Shown here piece by piece: positions 27,535 to 36,209 of a stretch of DNA of 64,000 nucleotides (position 1 is the first letter of the stretch; every line of letters begins with the position of its first letter). The DNA comes from DMER01 sp003451645. GTDB lineage: Bacteria > Pseudomonadota > Alphaproteobacteria > Micropepsales > Micropepsaceae. Position numbers and translations under genes: made by a program. Under the pieces are notes generated by a model. It searched no databases, was not told the origin of the DNA, and saw only the letters and a program-made list of their open reading frames with translations. The stretch covers positions 1 to 64,000 of the forward strand of contig DALYLR010000014.1 of assembly GCA_031976175.1 (NCBI GenBank). The letters run 5' to 3'.

Positions 27535-27866
27535 CGAGCCACGACCTTGAAGCATTGGAGCGCCTTCTTGACCGCGACACTGTCCGGCGCATGGCAGAAA
27601 TTTTTTGCCAGCAATGGGGATTGGCAAGGCCAGAATTTGCAGACGTCTCAACGGCCGCCAATTTCGAGGCTTTGCGAAGGCAGGCGCACGATCTAGTTAC
27701 CAGCGCGGGCTCGCTCGGTTTTGCGGACCTCGCAGACCAGGCTCGTCAAATGGAGCAAGCCTTACTTGCAAGCGACTTCGAAGCGGCCCAATCACTTATG
27801 GGCAATGTTATTCCCTTGGCGAACGACGCCACAGCCTCTTTAAACAGACGTTATGGCCCCTTTTAG
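27531..27866 (+). CDS. Hpt domain phosphotransfer protein, 111 aa
   Basis: A small all-helical protein with RRQAHDLVTSAGSLGFADL, which matches the Hpt helix with its phosphorylatable His followed by a Gly-rich turn. The usual Lys after HxL is Val here. The ATG overlaps the kinase stop as ATGA. It is predicted to carry phosphate from the upstream kinase to a receiver. Confidence 0.82.
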   Translation: MTSHDLEALERLLDRDTVRRMAEIFCQQWGLARPEFADVSTAANFEALRRQAHDLVTSAGSLGFADLADQARQMEQALLASDFEAAQSLMGNVIPLANDATASLNRRYGPF

Positions 27867-27912
27867 GACTTCTGCGCCATGATCCTGCAGCCAACACGCA
27901 GGAAGGTCATAA

Positions 27913-28281
27913 ATGTCGAAGTCGGTTCTGATTGTCGAAGATAACGCTTTGGTGATTGAAATGTACCGGAGCGCGTTGCGGACCCTCGACGTTGATGTGT
28001 TTGAGGCGCGAAATGGGCAAGATGCGTTAACGCTTGCCGCCAAGCATCAGCCCGATTTGGTTCTCATGGACATTCTGCTCCCTGGCGATTCCGGCTACGA
28101 CGTCTTGAAGCAAATGCGTGCGAGCCCGGGAGGCGGCCATCCCGTCGTTCTTGCCGTCACCACTGCGGCCACTAAAGCCGACGCCGCAAAGGTGGCCAAC
28201 GCAGGTTTTAACGGTTTGATACCAAAGCCAATCAATATCCAAAACTTTATCGAAACGGTCCGGCGCAATCTGGCCGGTTAA
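27913..28281 (+). CDS. Single-domain response regulator, DivK-like, 122 aa
   Basis: A stand-alone receiver with no output domain. It has the acidic pair in VLIVEDN, the phospho-acceptor Asp in DLVLMDILLPG (about residue 53), Thr in TTAAT, and Lys in IPKPI. Its length and sequence resemble DivK/CpdR-type receivers that act by protein contact. It closes the kinase-Hpt-receiver module. Its stop codon lies within CCGGTTAACCGG (28274-28285), a 12-bp palindrome. Confidence 0.92.
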   Translation: MSKSVLIVEDNALVIEMYRSALRTLDVDVFEARNGQDALTLAAKHQPDLVLMDILLPGDSGYDVLKQMRASPGGGHPVVLAVTTAATKADAAKVANAGFNGLIPKPINIQNFIETVRRNLAG

Positions 28282-28344
28282 CCGGTTGCTATGGATTACA
28301 AATCCTTGCCGGCTTAACGCCAACGCAAGGGACATCTGACAATG

Positions 28345-28377
28345 ATCCGCATAAAGAGCACCTTTTTGCGGATTTTT
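28345..28377 (+). terminator. Terminator or attenuator hairpin at the pelA start
   Basis: ATCCGCA (28345-28351) and TGCGGAT (28367-28373) form a 7-bp stem with a 15-base loop, running into five T residues (28373-28377). It lies directly before the TTG start of pelA. It includes GCGGA, the only Shine-Dalgarno-like bases, so folding would both stop transcription and hide the site. An ATG with a good ribosome site (AAGGGA, about 28327-28332) begins at 28342, at the foot of the hairpin, and opens a 46-codon frame that overlaps pelA out of frame. Confidence 0.55.
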
Positions 28378-28381
28378 GCAC

Positions 28382-30586
28382 TTGAAGCCCTTCCTCGCAG
28401 CGCTTATTTGCCTTGTAACCGCCAGTGTGGTTCAGGCCGGATCGCCACAAACCGAGCCACGGGTCATCATTGGTGTCCATGATCTGGAACCAAACACGCC
28501 ATTGCACACGACCTACTTGGCGAGCATGGCCGAATTCCCGTTAAACCATTTGGGTCTGGAATTGGAGGCGCACAATGCCCGCGCCGCCCTTCCCGACCTA
28601 GGCCATCGCCAGGATGTGCGCGGGATCATGATTTGGTTTGCCGGTGCGGAGAAAGTTAGGCCCGAACCATTTTATGATTGGGTTGAGCGCGCGGCGGCCA
28701 AAGGTTTGCCCATTCTGGTTATGGGCCCTCTGCCCGGAAACGATGCGACGCCAAGCACTAGCCCCAACCGCCTTTTGAACGCCATCGGCCTCCACAACAG
28801 GGGAGGTTATCGCGCCATTGCCTATGATCTGGCCCCGGTCCTAAAGGACAAGGACATTGTCGAATTTGAACGGGGTCTCCCGCAACCGCTTATCCCTCTC
28901 GAGATGATTTCGGCGACGGAGCCCGGTGCCCGGCCCCATCTCGTCTTGCAGCGAAACGCCGACACAAAGGCGCAAACGATGGCGGTGGTTAGCACGTCGA
29001 AAGGCGCTTATGTGGCACCTGGCTACTCTCATTTTGAAGACCGCAGTGGCGCTTGGAAAGCCTGGATCATCAACCCTTTCGCACTATTCCGGGATACATA
29101 CCGCACCCAGATGCTTCCAATGGCGGACACCTCAACCGAAATGGGACGGCGCATCTATTACAGCCACATTGATGGCGACGGCTGGAACAGCATTTCCGAA
29201 GTGGATGCTTATGCAAAACAGGGAGTTCCCGCGGCCGAAGTAATTTTGCGGGACGTGGCGATGAGGTTTCCTGACCTGCCCCTAACGGTGGCGCCTATTG
29301 CTGCAGACCTCGATCCTGACTGGGTGGGCAACGCCCGCGCACAAGACATCGCGCGCGCTTTCTTTGCGCTGCCTCATGTGGAGGCTGGCTCACATACATA
29401 CACACATCCCTTTGAGTGGGGATTTTTCGGGCCAGGCTATACAGGCTCCAGCGAACTGCCATTTTTGAAGCGGTACATCAAAGCCAAGGTCGACCCAAAA
29501 GCGCACCTCGATGCCAAAGCGGCAAATCGCAAGCTCATCTTTCCTTATGATGTGCCTCGTGCTTATGGGGCCATACCCTTTGACATCAACTTCGAGGTAA
29601 GCGGATCAATCTCCTATATCAGCCAATTCCTGCCCGCAGGTAAGCGCCTCAGCATCATGCAATGGTCGGGCGATACATTAGTCTTTCCGGAGGCGCTAAA
29701 CGCTGCCGCTCGCGCCAATGTGCTGAATATCAACGGCCGGGCGAGCCGCTTTGATGGGGACTTTCCATCCTACACCAATGTCATGCCTGTGGGGGAGCGT
29801 AGCGGCAAGAATGTCCGCATCTATGCAAGCCACGCCAACGAAAATGAATATACCGCCCTCTGGCAAGGCCGGTACTTTGGCTTCCGCTATCTTGTCAAAT
29901 CGCTGCAGAACACCGAGACGCCTCGGCGTGTGAAACCAGCAAACGTCTATTATCACATGTATTCCGGTGAGAAGCAGGCCTCCTTGCGCGCGCTTTTGGA
30001 AGTGCTCAACTATGTGCAGGCACAGGAAATCACGCCGGTCACAACATCGCATTATGCGGCCATCGCACGAGGGTTCTTCGCCGTCTCACTTGTAAGGGAA
30101 GGTCATCTGCGCTGGCGCATACGCGACCGCGGTGCTTTGAACACATTGCGTTTTGATGACGCCAACGCCGTGCAAGTGGACTATGAGAAGTCCTCTGGCA
30201 TTGTAGGTCACCGACACACCCAAGGGTCGCTCTATGTGACGCTGGACGCCGCGGTCCAAGAACCGCTGATCGCACTTATCAATGCAGTTGCCCTCGTGGT
30301 CCGCCGCCCGGTCCTCTCGCATTCACGCTGGCGGCTGACAGACGCGCAGCACACAGACGGTAAGAGCACGCTGCGCAGCGAAGGCTTTGGTCCGGGCGAG
30401 ATGGCTTGGCACCTGCCACCCCATTCAAAAGCCACTTTCACCTGGAGACCGGACAGAGGCGATCCGCAAACCATCAAGGTAAGTACGGATTCGGATGGCG
30501 TCCTCCGTATACGGATCCCAGCGAGTGGCTATAACAAGGGTATGCTGACGATCACCTATTCAAAGCCAGCGGAGGTCACACAGTGA
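28382..30586 (+). CDS. pelA: PelA-type polysaccharide deacetylase lacking the hydrolase domain, 734 aa
   Basis: Periplasmic deacetylase of the Pel polymer, identified by sequence and by the pelDEFG genes that follow. A signal peptide (KPFLAALICLVTASVVQA) is followed by a Rossmann-like region (about 25-245). The deacetylase domain carries the metal-site motifs SHIDGDGW (about 261-268) and GSHTYTHPFEW (about 336-346), giving Asp and two His. Pseudomonas PelA (about 950 aa) begins with a glycoside hydrolase domain that is absent here. The last 120 residues form a beta-rich domain. The frame has no ATG after the stop at 28352, so a TTG at 28382 (or 28376) must start it, unless the sequence has a one-base error in a T run. 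Confidence 0.78.
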   Translation: MKPFLAALICLVTASVVQAGSPQTEPRVIIGVHDLEPNTPLHTTYLASMAEFPLNHLGLELEAHNARAALPDLGHRQDVRGIMIWFAGAEKVRPEPFYDWVERAAAKGLPILVMGPLPGNDATPSTSPNRLLNAIGLHNRGGYRAIAYDLAPVLKDKDIVEFERGLPQPLIPLEMISATEPGARPHLVLQRNADTKAQTMAVVSTSKGAYVAPGYSHFEDRSGAWKAWIINPFALFRDTYRTQMLPMADTSTEMGRRIYYSHIDGDGWNSISEVDAYAKQGVPAAEVILRDVAMRFPDLPLTVAPIAADLDPDWVGNARAQDIARAFFALPHVEAGSHTYTHPFEWGFFGPGYTGSSELPFLKRYIKAKVDPKAHLDAKAANRKLIFPYDVPRAYGAIPFDINFEVSGSISYISQFLPAGKRLSIMQWSGDTLVFPEALNAAARANVLNINGRASRFDGDFPSYTNVMPVGERSGKNVRIYASHANENEYTALWQGRYFGFRYLVKSLQNTETPRRVKPANVYYHMYSGEKQASLRALLEVLNYVQAQEITPVTTSHYAAIARGFFAVSLVREGHLRWRIRDRGALNTLRFDDANAVQVDYEKSSGIVGHRHTQGSLYVTLDAAVQEPLIALINAVALVVRRPVLSHSRWRLTDAQHTDGKSTLRSEGFGPGEMAWHLPPHSKATFTWRPDRGDPQTIKVSTDSDGVLRIRIPASGYNKGMLTITYSKPAEVTQ

Positions 30587-33513
30587 TGCGCCTCATGCTG
30601 GCTCCATTGGCGGCGGCGGTTGTGCTGATCCTCGGCTCCACTTTGGTGCCAGGGGGATGGGAGCAGGCCTTCATGAAGCTGCATGACCAAGACTATGCAG
30701 CAGCCAAGGCAGACTTTGAAAGCAAGTATGCGCGAGGTCTCGTCACCCGCGACGTTGTGCTCCCCTTGTCAGACCTCTATGTGCGCAGCGGCGAGGTGGA
30801 CCGTGCAATAACCGTGCTCCAGGCTTATGCGTCAAGCCATCCCAGCGAACTGGATATCGCCAAACGCCTGCAGGATCTCCTGGCGGAGGCACAGATCCAT
30901 GCGGCGGCCAGCGCACAATTGGAACAACTGGCCGCCCGCACCAATGACATCAAAAAGTGGCGTGAAGTGGATCGCCTCCACGACATCAATCAGAATACCG
31001 AGGGACGTGTCAGAGCGTTGACGGCGCTAGTCAAGAGTGGTGCGGGTACACCAAACGAGTACGCAATCCTGGCAAACCTGCTGGCTCAAGCGCAAAGGAA
31101 GGAAGAAGCGCTAACCGTCAGCTACAACGCCATGCGACGCTGGCAGGAGCGCACCGCGCCTGACATGGTTCAGCTTTTCGCCGCATTGGCCGCCGATCTC
31201 CACCGTACAGATCTCATTAGCTCCACTCTGGTGCCATGGGCCGCCCGAACGCGCATGGTGACCAGCCTTGAAAGTGTCACAGGCGTCCTCAATGACAAGA
31301 AGCTCTTACGACAAAGCCTCTTGTTGGTCGGGAACAGCCTTGCTGTCCGCGAAGGTAGTCCAGCCGCTTTGTATGTCCTGGCGGAGCTGGAAGCCGCAAG
31401 CGGCAATCCTCAAAGCGCATTCACCAGGCTGGACCAATTGAGGGGCCGAAGCACTCTCCCGACAAAGGGCTACGCGCTTTACATTACCTTGGCGACAGAT
31501 TTGGCACACACTGACAAAGCCCTAACCCAGATCGCGGGGGCAGGGCCAGGGTCTTTCACCGAGGCTTTGCTGGCCTATGCGCTGTCCAAGGCTGATGTGG
31601 TCCGTAACCGGGCCGCGCTTGAGGCACTTGAGGCAACAGGTGACGCTGGGCGCCCCATTTTCAGCGCTCGCCTGGCGCTCGCCCTGGGGCGGGCCGCCCT
31701 CGCCAAGCAGCGGACCGAGGAGGCCCTTGCCGCTGCAACGTCGACAATGGATCGTTTGCTCGTTGCCCAATTGCTCTTGGATCAGAACCGGGCCGCCGAG
31801 ATTGCTCCCCATTTGCGTGCCGCGACTGATGGCATCGCCACCCTGCCCGCTAGCGAATTGGCACTGGCTGCACCTCTAGCGCTCGCCATTCGTGATAAAG
31901 CACTGGCGCTGGAAATCGCGGAACAATGGTTGAGCGCCTCGCCAAGTCCCGCGGCACGGATTGCCTGGTCACGGGCTCTGTCGCTGAATGGCCAAGGGCA
32001 AGAAGCACTCGCGGCCCTCGAAAAATTGGCGAACGATGACGATGCCGTGCAAATCGCGCGAATCGAAGCACTCATCGCTTTCGGAAAAGTCCAGGATGCG
32101 GCAGCGCTTCTCTTTGTCCGTGCCGGGAACACATTGCTGCCGGAAACCGCTCGCATGGATGCCATGTATGGGCTCGCGAATCTGAAAGAAACACTTGGCA
32201 CCGTGCCAGAAGCGCTCGTGCCGCGACTTCTGAACGAACTGGGCAATCAAAGCCTGACAACAGCTGGGCGCGATGCCCGCATTGCGCTTGTGATCACGGT
32301 GGCCCCGCATGCGGCACTCCCGTTGCTCAAGGCCGCAAACCAAGCTGACTTTTCGCGCTACGCCTATCGCAATCTTGAAGGTTTGAAGCAGCGCGGACTG
32401 ACGGCTGAGAGGCAGCAATTCTTGCTGTTCGCCGCGCAGCACGCCAAAGACCGCAAGCTTCAGGACGATTTCCTCTTTGAGCTGATGAAATCACCGGTGC
32501 CTGAAATCCTACCGCTCCTGGAGGCGCGCGCGCGCAGTGGCGACCTTCGCTGGTTCTATGCCTATGATGATGCCCTCAAACGGCTTGGCGCACGGACACA
32601 GCGCGCGCAGGCGCTCGTTGAATTTTCCTCGTCTTCGGGTGCAACTCCCGAATTACGGCGCCAAATCGCCTTTCAATTGCTTGAACTGGGCGCACACGCG
32701 CAGGCCCGATCAATATTTCTCGCCCTCTCCGCGCATGCTGCGCCCACGTCAAAGGATGTTCAGCAGTTGCTGTTCCTTTGGGGGCCGCGTCCGCCTGAGG
32801 AGGGTATTGCCTGGCTTCTGGCCCGCGCCCACAACGCCGCTGACGCCGAGCGTGCTGCCTGGGCCGCCCACTTATTGAATGTTGGGGCGGCAAAGCAAGC
32901 CCGTGACGTATGCGAAAATTCAGGAGGCGCGCGCAACGAGCAGTGCGTGGAGCCCCTGGCCCGTGCCTATAGTCAGACCAAGGACAAGAAAGCTCTGAGG
33001 CGCCTGCTTCAACAATACGCTCAGGCGCAGTCTCCTAAGGCCGCAGCTTCCCTCGCCCACGCAGCCGCTGCCTTGGAACTGCATGGCATCGCCCGTGACC
33101 TCTTTCAATCGCAGATACCACAAACACCCGCCAATCTGGCGCTGGCCGCCCGCTCCGCTCTTGCAGACAATGACGCAAAAGGCGCATTGGACCTCTTTGT
33201 GAAAGCGCGACGATTGGGGCCAATTCGTCCCGAGGATACATTCTACGAGGCCGAGGCACTGTCTGCGGCCAAACTGCGCAATCAAGCGCAAGCCGCGTTC
33301 CGGACCTTCATTGATCGCACGAATGACGCAAACGACCCTGAGATTCGCAGGCTTAGGGTAATAGCATTGACGCGCGCCGGTATGCACGGCGACGCACAGA
33401 TCGTAGTCGCTCGAGAGAAGACCGAACGCGGGACGGACTTCCGCAACGATCACGCGCAAGCCCTGCTGGACCAGGGGGAAACAGAGCGAGCAGCCGCCTT
33501 GCTCGGTTACTGA
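30583..33513 (+). CDS. pelB: PelB-like TPR scaffold, membrane-anchored, 976 aa
   Basis: An N-terminal hydrophobic segment (about 5-23) is followed by some 900 residues of tandem helical hairpins typical of TPR repeats, e.g. VRSGEVDRAITVLQAY and LAQAQRKEEALTVSYNAM. In Pseudomonas, PelB is one protein with a TPR region and a C-terminal beta barrel; here the barrel is the next gene. The likely role is a periplasmic scaffold that guides Pel to the pore. It starts with GTG at 30583, overlapping the pelA stop, with GGAGG 7 bases upstream; ATG at 30586 is possible. Confidence 0.75.
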   Translation: MMRLMLAPLAAAVVLILGSTLVPGGWEQAFMKLHDQDYAAAKADFESKYARGLVTRDVVLPLSDLYVRSGEVDRAITVLQAYASSHPSELDIAKRLQDLLAEAQIHAAASAQLEQLAARTNDIKKWREVDRLHDINQNTEGRVRALTALVKSGAGTPNEYAILANLLAQAQRKEEALTVSYNAMRRWQERTAPDMVQLFAALAADLHRTDLISSTLVPWAARTRMVTSLESVTGVLNDKKLLRQSLLLVGNSLAVREGSPAALYVLAELEAASGNPQSAFTRLDQLRGRSTLPTKGYALYITLATDLAHTDKALTQIAGAGPGSFTEALLAYALSKADVVRNRAALEALEATGDAGRPIFSARLALALGRAALAKQRTEEALAAATSTMDRLLVAQLLLDQNRAAEIAPHLRAATDGIATLPASELALAAPLALAIRDKALALEIAEQWLSASPSPAARIAWSRALSLNGQGQEALAALEKLANDDDAVQIARIEALIAFGKVQDAAALLFVRAGNTLLPETARMDAMYGLANLKETLGTVPEALVPRLLNELGNQSLTTAGRDARIALVITVAPHAALPLLKAANQADFSRYAYRNLEGLKQRGLTAERQQFLLFAAQHAKDRKLQDDFLFELMKSPVPEILPLLEARARSGDLRWFYAYDDALKRLGARTQRAQALVEFSSSSGATPELRRQIAFQLLELGAHAQARSIFLALSAHAAPTSKDVQQLLFLWGPRPPEEGIAWLLARAHNAADAERAAWAAHLLNVGAAKQARDVCENSGGARNEQCVEPLARAYSQTKDKKALRRLLQQYAQAQSPKAAASLAHAAAALELHGIARDLFQSQIPQTPANLALAARSALADNDAKGALDLFVKARRLGPIRPEDTFYEAEALSAAKLRNQAQAAFRTFIDRTNDANDPEIRRLRVIALTRAGMHGDAQIVVAREKTERGTDFRNDHAQALLDQGETERAAALLGY

Positions 33514-33597
33514 CCCCTTAACGGTCTTAACATTTGATTATCCAATTCCCGGCACAACAGCACGGTGCATTATTAACGTCTTGCTGGCCTGTGTCGT

Positions 33598-35232
33598 ATG
33601 CGAAGCCAAGCCGTTCTGGGGATTTGGGTGTTGACCATTGCCTGTGCCGGCTTTCCGGCGCCAGTGGCAGCCGCAGACCTGCGCAAGAATAATCCCGCGT
33701 CAGCCCAGTCACCGGGTCAATCCATGACAGCCGAAGCCACGTCGGGCGCTGCGGTCATTCAATTCCAAGGCTTAAATCTTGAGCGCGCTGAAGGTGGCTC
33801 AAGTCCTGAAGAGACGGTTCTTCGGTTCAAGCAGCCCACGGACCCAAAGCTCGCGGAAGACCTCGCAAAGATACTGCCGGGTTGGATCGATTATGCGTCC
33901 ACGGGCTATGATAGCCTCCTGATCCGCGCGAAGCGCAAGGCATCGTATGCGGTCACAGAGACACCTGATGGCTTCACACTCAGGCTCACTTGGGCAGTCG
34001 ACGCAAATGAGGTCACACGTACAAACCTGCAACGCCTGCGCTTTCTCATCGCGACAAGGCAGCCAGATAAGGCGCGCGGAATCTTGAACGATTTGCGCCG
34101 CCGTTCCGTAGAGCCAGATGTGCTTGATCGTCTGGAAGCGGATATTCTTTTGACGGAGAATGATCCAGCGGCGGCACTTGAGCGGCTTGATGCGCTGGCG
34201 ATGTCCGACCCTGATGATAAGGCGCTCTTGCGAGCGCGCAGTGATTTGCGCTTGCGCCTGAGAAGTCATGTTGAAGTCAATGCACGCCATCAGTCTATAA
34301 AGCAGGGCGACCGTCAATCGCATCTGCGCATCGCTACGGAGTCTGCGACCAGCCTCCGTGGGCGGATCACCGCACAGATAGAGACCGTCCACCTGAAAGA
34401 CGATGTCCTGCTTCGGACAGATGGAGCGGCAGGCAAATTCGACAGCACGAGATCCCGGATCGCGATCGGTTTCGCACAGGATCAAGGTGCAGGCCGGGAA
34501 TGGCGGGCGAGCTTGGCCGCGGGACCTGGAACCATCGGCGCGCGTGTCCAGTACCAGTGGCACTTGCCGCAATCGCATTGGCGCCTGCGCTTAGGTCTTC
34601 AAGAACCAAACTGGGACCTGACCGAGGGCATAGCTTACCGTGGACGCCGTGATTCCGCCGAAGCCTCGCTTGAGGTGGGTCAGCACACGCCTTGGTTCGC
34701 TAATCTGGGACTTCGCCTCAATCGTTATGGTGTCGACAAGGTTGACGATGCTGCTTCGAGCCTCTCGCTCTTTGGCGGAGCGCGATACACCCTTCGCACA
34801 GGAGATGACGCCGCTCTTTATGCGGACTATACGCTGGATGCGGAGTACCTGCTGTCTCAGGAAGTCCTCACAGACAGTCTTGGGGGTAGTTACGCGCCAT
34901 GGCCACTTAGCGAGCGCGAGATTCATAGCCTCTCTGCGGGTTTGGTCTGGTCCATTGAGGAGACCATGAAGGCAGAAGCAACGCTTGGCTATGCCCATGA
35001 CCGCTTCGGCGAAGGCGGCATTTTTGCGCGCGCCAATTTCTCCATGCCGGTCGATGACCACTGGGAAGTGAGTGCCCATGCGTCCTACGCAGAGATCAAT
35101 TCACGCAGCCAATCGGGCGGCGGCGGCGCGCTGACCAGCTTCGGTCTGGACCTCCTATACAGGTTTGATACGGGCGGCTTTGGCGCCACAGAAATTGCTC
35201 AGCGCGCTGACTTTGGAAAGGCTTTGCCATGA
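33598..35232 (+). CDS. PelB-like outer membrane beta-barrel protein, 544 aa
   Basis: A signal peptide (to about residue 25) is followed by a domain about 50-140 of beta character, a short TPR-like helical part about 145-220 (NDLRRRSVEPDVLDRLEADIL...), and about 300 residues of alternating strands ending in an aromatic-terminated region (LLYRFDTG). This is the layout of the C-terminal half of PelB, the Pel export porin, here encoded separately. It follows the TPR gene after 84 bases and overlaps pelD (ATGA). No strong Shine-Dalgarno sequence is seen before the ATG. Identification rests on context and layout more than on strong motifs. Confidence 0.68.
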   Translation: MRSQAVLGIWVLTIACAGFPAPVAAADLRKNNPASAQSPGQSMTAEATSGAAVIQFQGLNLERAEGGSSPEETVLRFKQPTDPKLAEDLAKILPGWIDYASTGYDSLLIRAKRKASYAVTETPDGFTLRLTWAVDANEVTRTNLQRLRFLIATRQPDKARGILNDLRRRSVEPDVLDRLEADILLTENDPAAALERLDALAMSDPDDKALLRARSDLRLRLRSHVEVNARHQSIKQGDRQSHLRIATESATSLRGRITAQIETVHLKDDVLLRTDGAAGKFDSTRSRIAIGFAQDQGAGREWRASLAAGPGTIGARVQYQWHLPQSHWRLRLGLQEPNWDLTEGIAYRGRRDSAEASLEVGQHTPWFANLGLRLNRYGVDKVDDAASSLSLFGGARYTLRTGDDAALYADYTLDAEYLLSQEVLTDSLGGSYAPWPLSEREIHSLSAGLVWSIEETMKAEATLGYAHDRFGEGGIFARANFSMPVDDHWEVSAHASYAEINSRSQSGGGGALTSFGLDLLYRFDTGGFGATEIAQRADFGKALP

Positions 35233-36209
35233 CAATTGCAGGGCTTCGAATTACCGCCCTTGCGGAATCGATCATCTTGCTGGGACTGCTCTTGGCGATT
35301 GATCGTTTTGTTGGTGCAGGCGACCAGTTCTTCCATGTTCAGCCTCATCCTTTTTGGATTGTGGTGTTATTGGTGTCCGCCCAATACGGCGTGTACGAAG
35401 GTCTGGTCGCGGCGTTGCTGGCATCTGCGGCATTGGTTCTTCCCTCCGTACCAGGATTACAGTTTGGCGAAGACTATTTCGATCACTGGTTCAAAATTGG
35501 GCTCAATCCTGCCATGTGGCTGGGTGCAGCCTTGGTAATTGGTGAGCTGCGCTCTGCGGCCGACCGCCGCTCGGCTCAACTGGACTTGCGATTGAGCAAT
35601 GCCGAGCGCCGGGAGCGTTACCTCGCGGATGCCGCAGAGCGCTTGGCCCTCGCAAACCGCGCGCTGGAAAACCGCGTGGCCGGCCAATTGCAAACGGTTG
35701 CCAAGCTCTATGAGGCAGCCAAATCCGTTGAACGTCTTGGACCTGGCGATGTGCTGCTTGGCATATGTGGCCTGGTGCAAGCAGGTCTCAATCCTCAGAA
35801 ATTCTCCGTATACCTCTTGAATGGCAATAGCCTCGAAGCTGTCATCAACGAAGGTTGGACCGACACGGACGACTTCCGCAGGGTTTATGACTCCGCCTCT
35901 CCGCTCTTTCAAGCCATCCTCGTTCATGAGCGACGGCTCAATGCCGCGTTGCCACAAGACGCGCTTATCCTAGAAGAACAAGCCCTTTTGGCAGGACCAA
36001 TTAAAGCTGCGGAGACCGGACAGGTGGTCGGTATGCTGAAGATCGAGGCGATGGATTCACTCGAATTCAACAAGACTGCGATTGAAAACTTCCGTGTGGT
36101 CTGTGAGTGGATTGGCTCAGCCTACGGCCGCGCACGGATGTTTGAGCAGGTTTCGAACGAAGCTGCCAGAGGGGTTCACGGCTCCAATCCACTGTCGTTG
36201 GCATCATGA
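35229..36209 (+). CDS. pelD: PelD-like inner membrane GAF protein without a GGDEF domain, 326 aa
   Basis: Four hydrophobic segments (about 8-27, 40-54, 56-73, 88-106) are followed by a coiled coil (about 108-160) and a GAF domain (about 165-305). Pseudomonas PelD (about 455 aa) continues into a degenerate GGDEF domain whose RxxD site binds c-di-GMP and switches on Pel synthesis. Here the protein ends about 20 residues after GAF and no RxxD-bearing domain is present. Assignment rests on layout and on its place directly before pelE. ATGA overlaps occur at both ends. Confidence 0.78.
   Translation: MTIAGLRITALAESIILLGLLLAIDRFVGAGDQFFHVQPHPFWIVVLLVSAQYGVYEGLVAALLASAALVLPSVPGLQFGEDYFDHWFKIGLNPAMWLGAALVIGELRSAADRRSAQLDLRLSNAERRERYLADAAERLALANRALENRVAGQLQTVAKLYEAAKSVERLGPGDVLLGICGLVQAGLNPQKFSVYLLNGNSLEAVINEGWTDTDDFRRVYDSASPLFQAILVHERRLNAALPQDALILEEQALLAGPIKAAETGQVVGMLKIEAMDSLEFNKTAIENFRVVCEWIGSAYGRARMFEQVSNEAARGVHGSNPLSLAS

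Noticed and set aside
33518..33530. TTAA-N5-TTAA before the barrel gene as a CtrA site
   Set aside because: The spacing is 5, not the required 7 bases.
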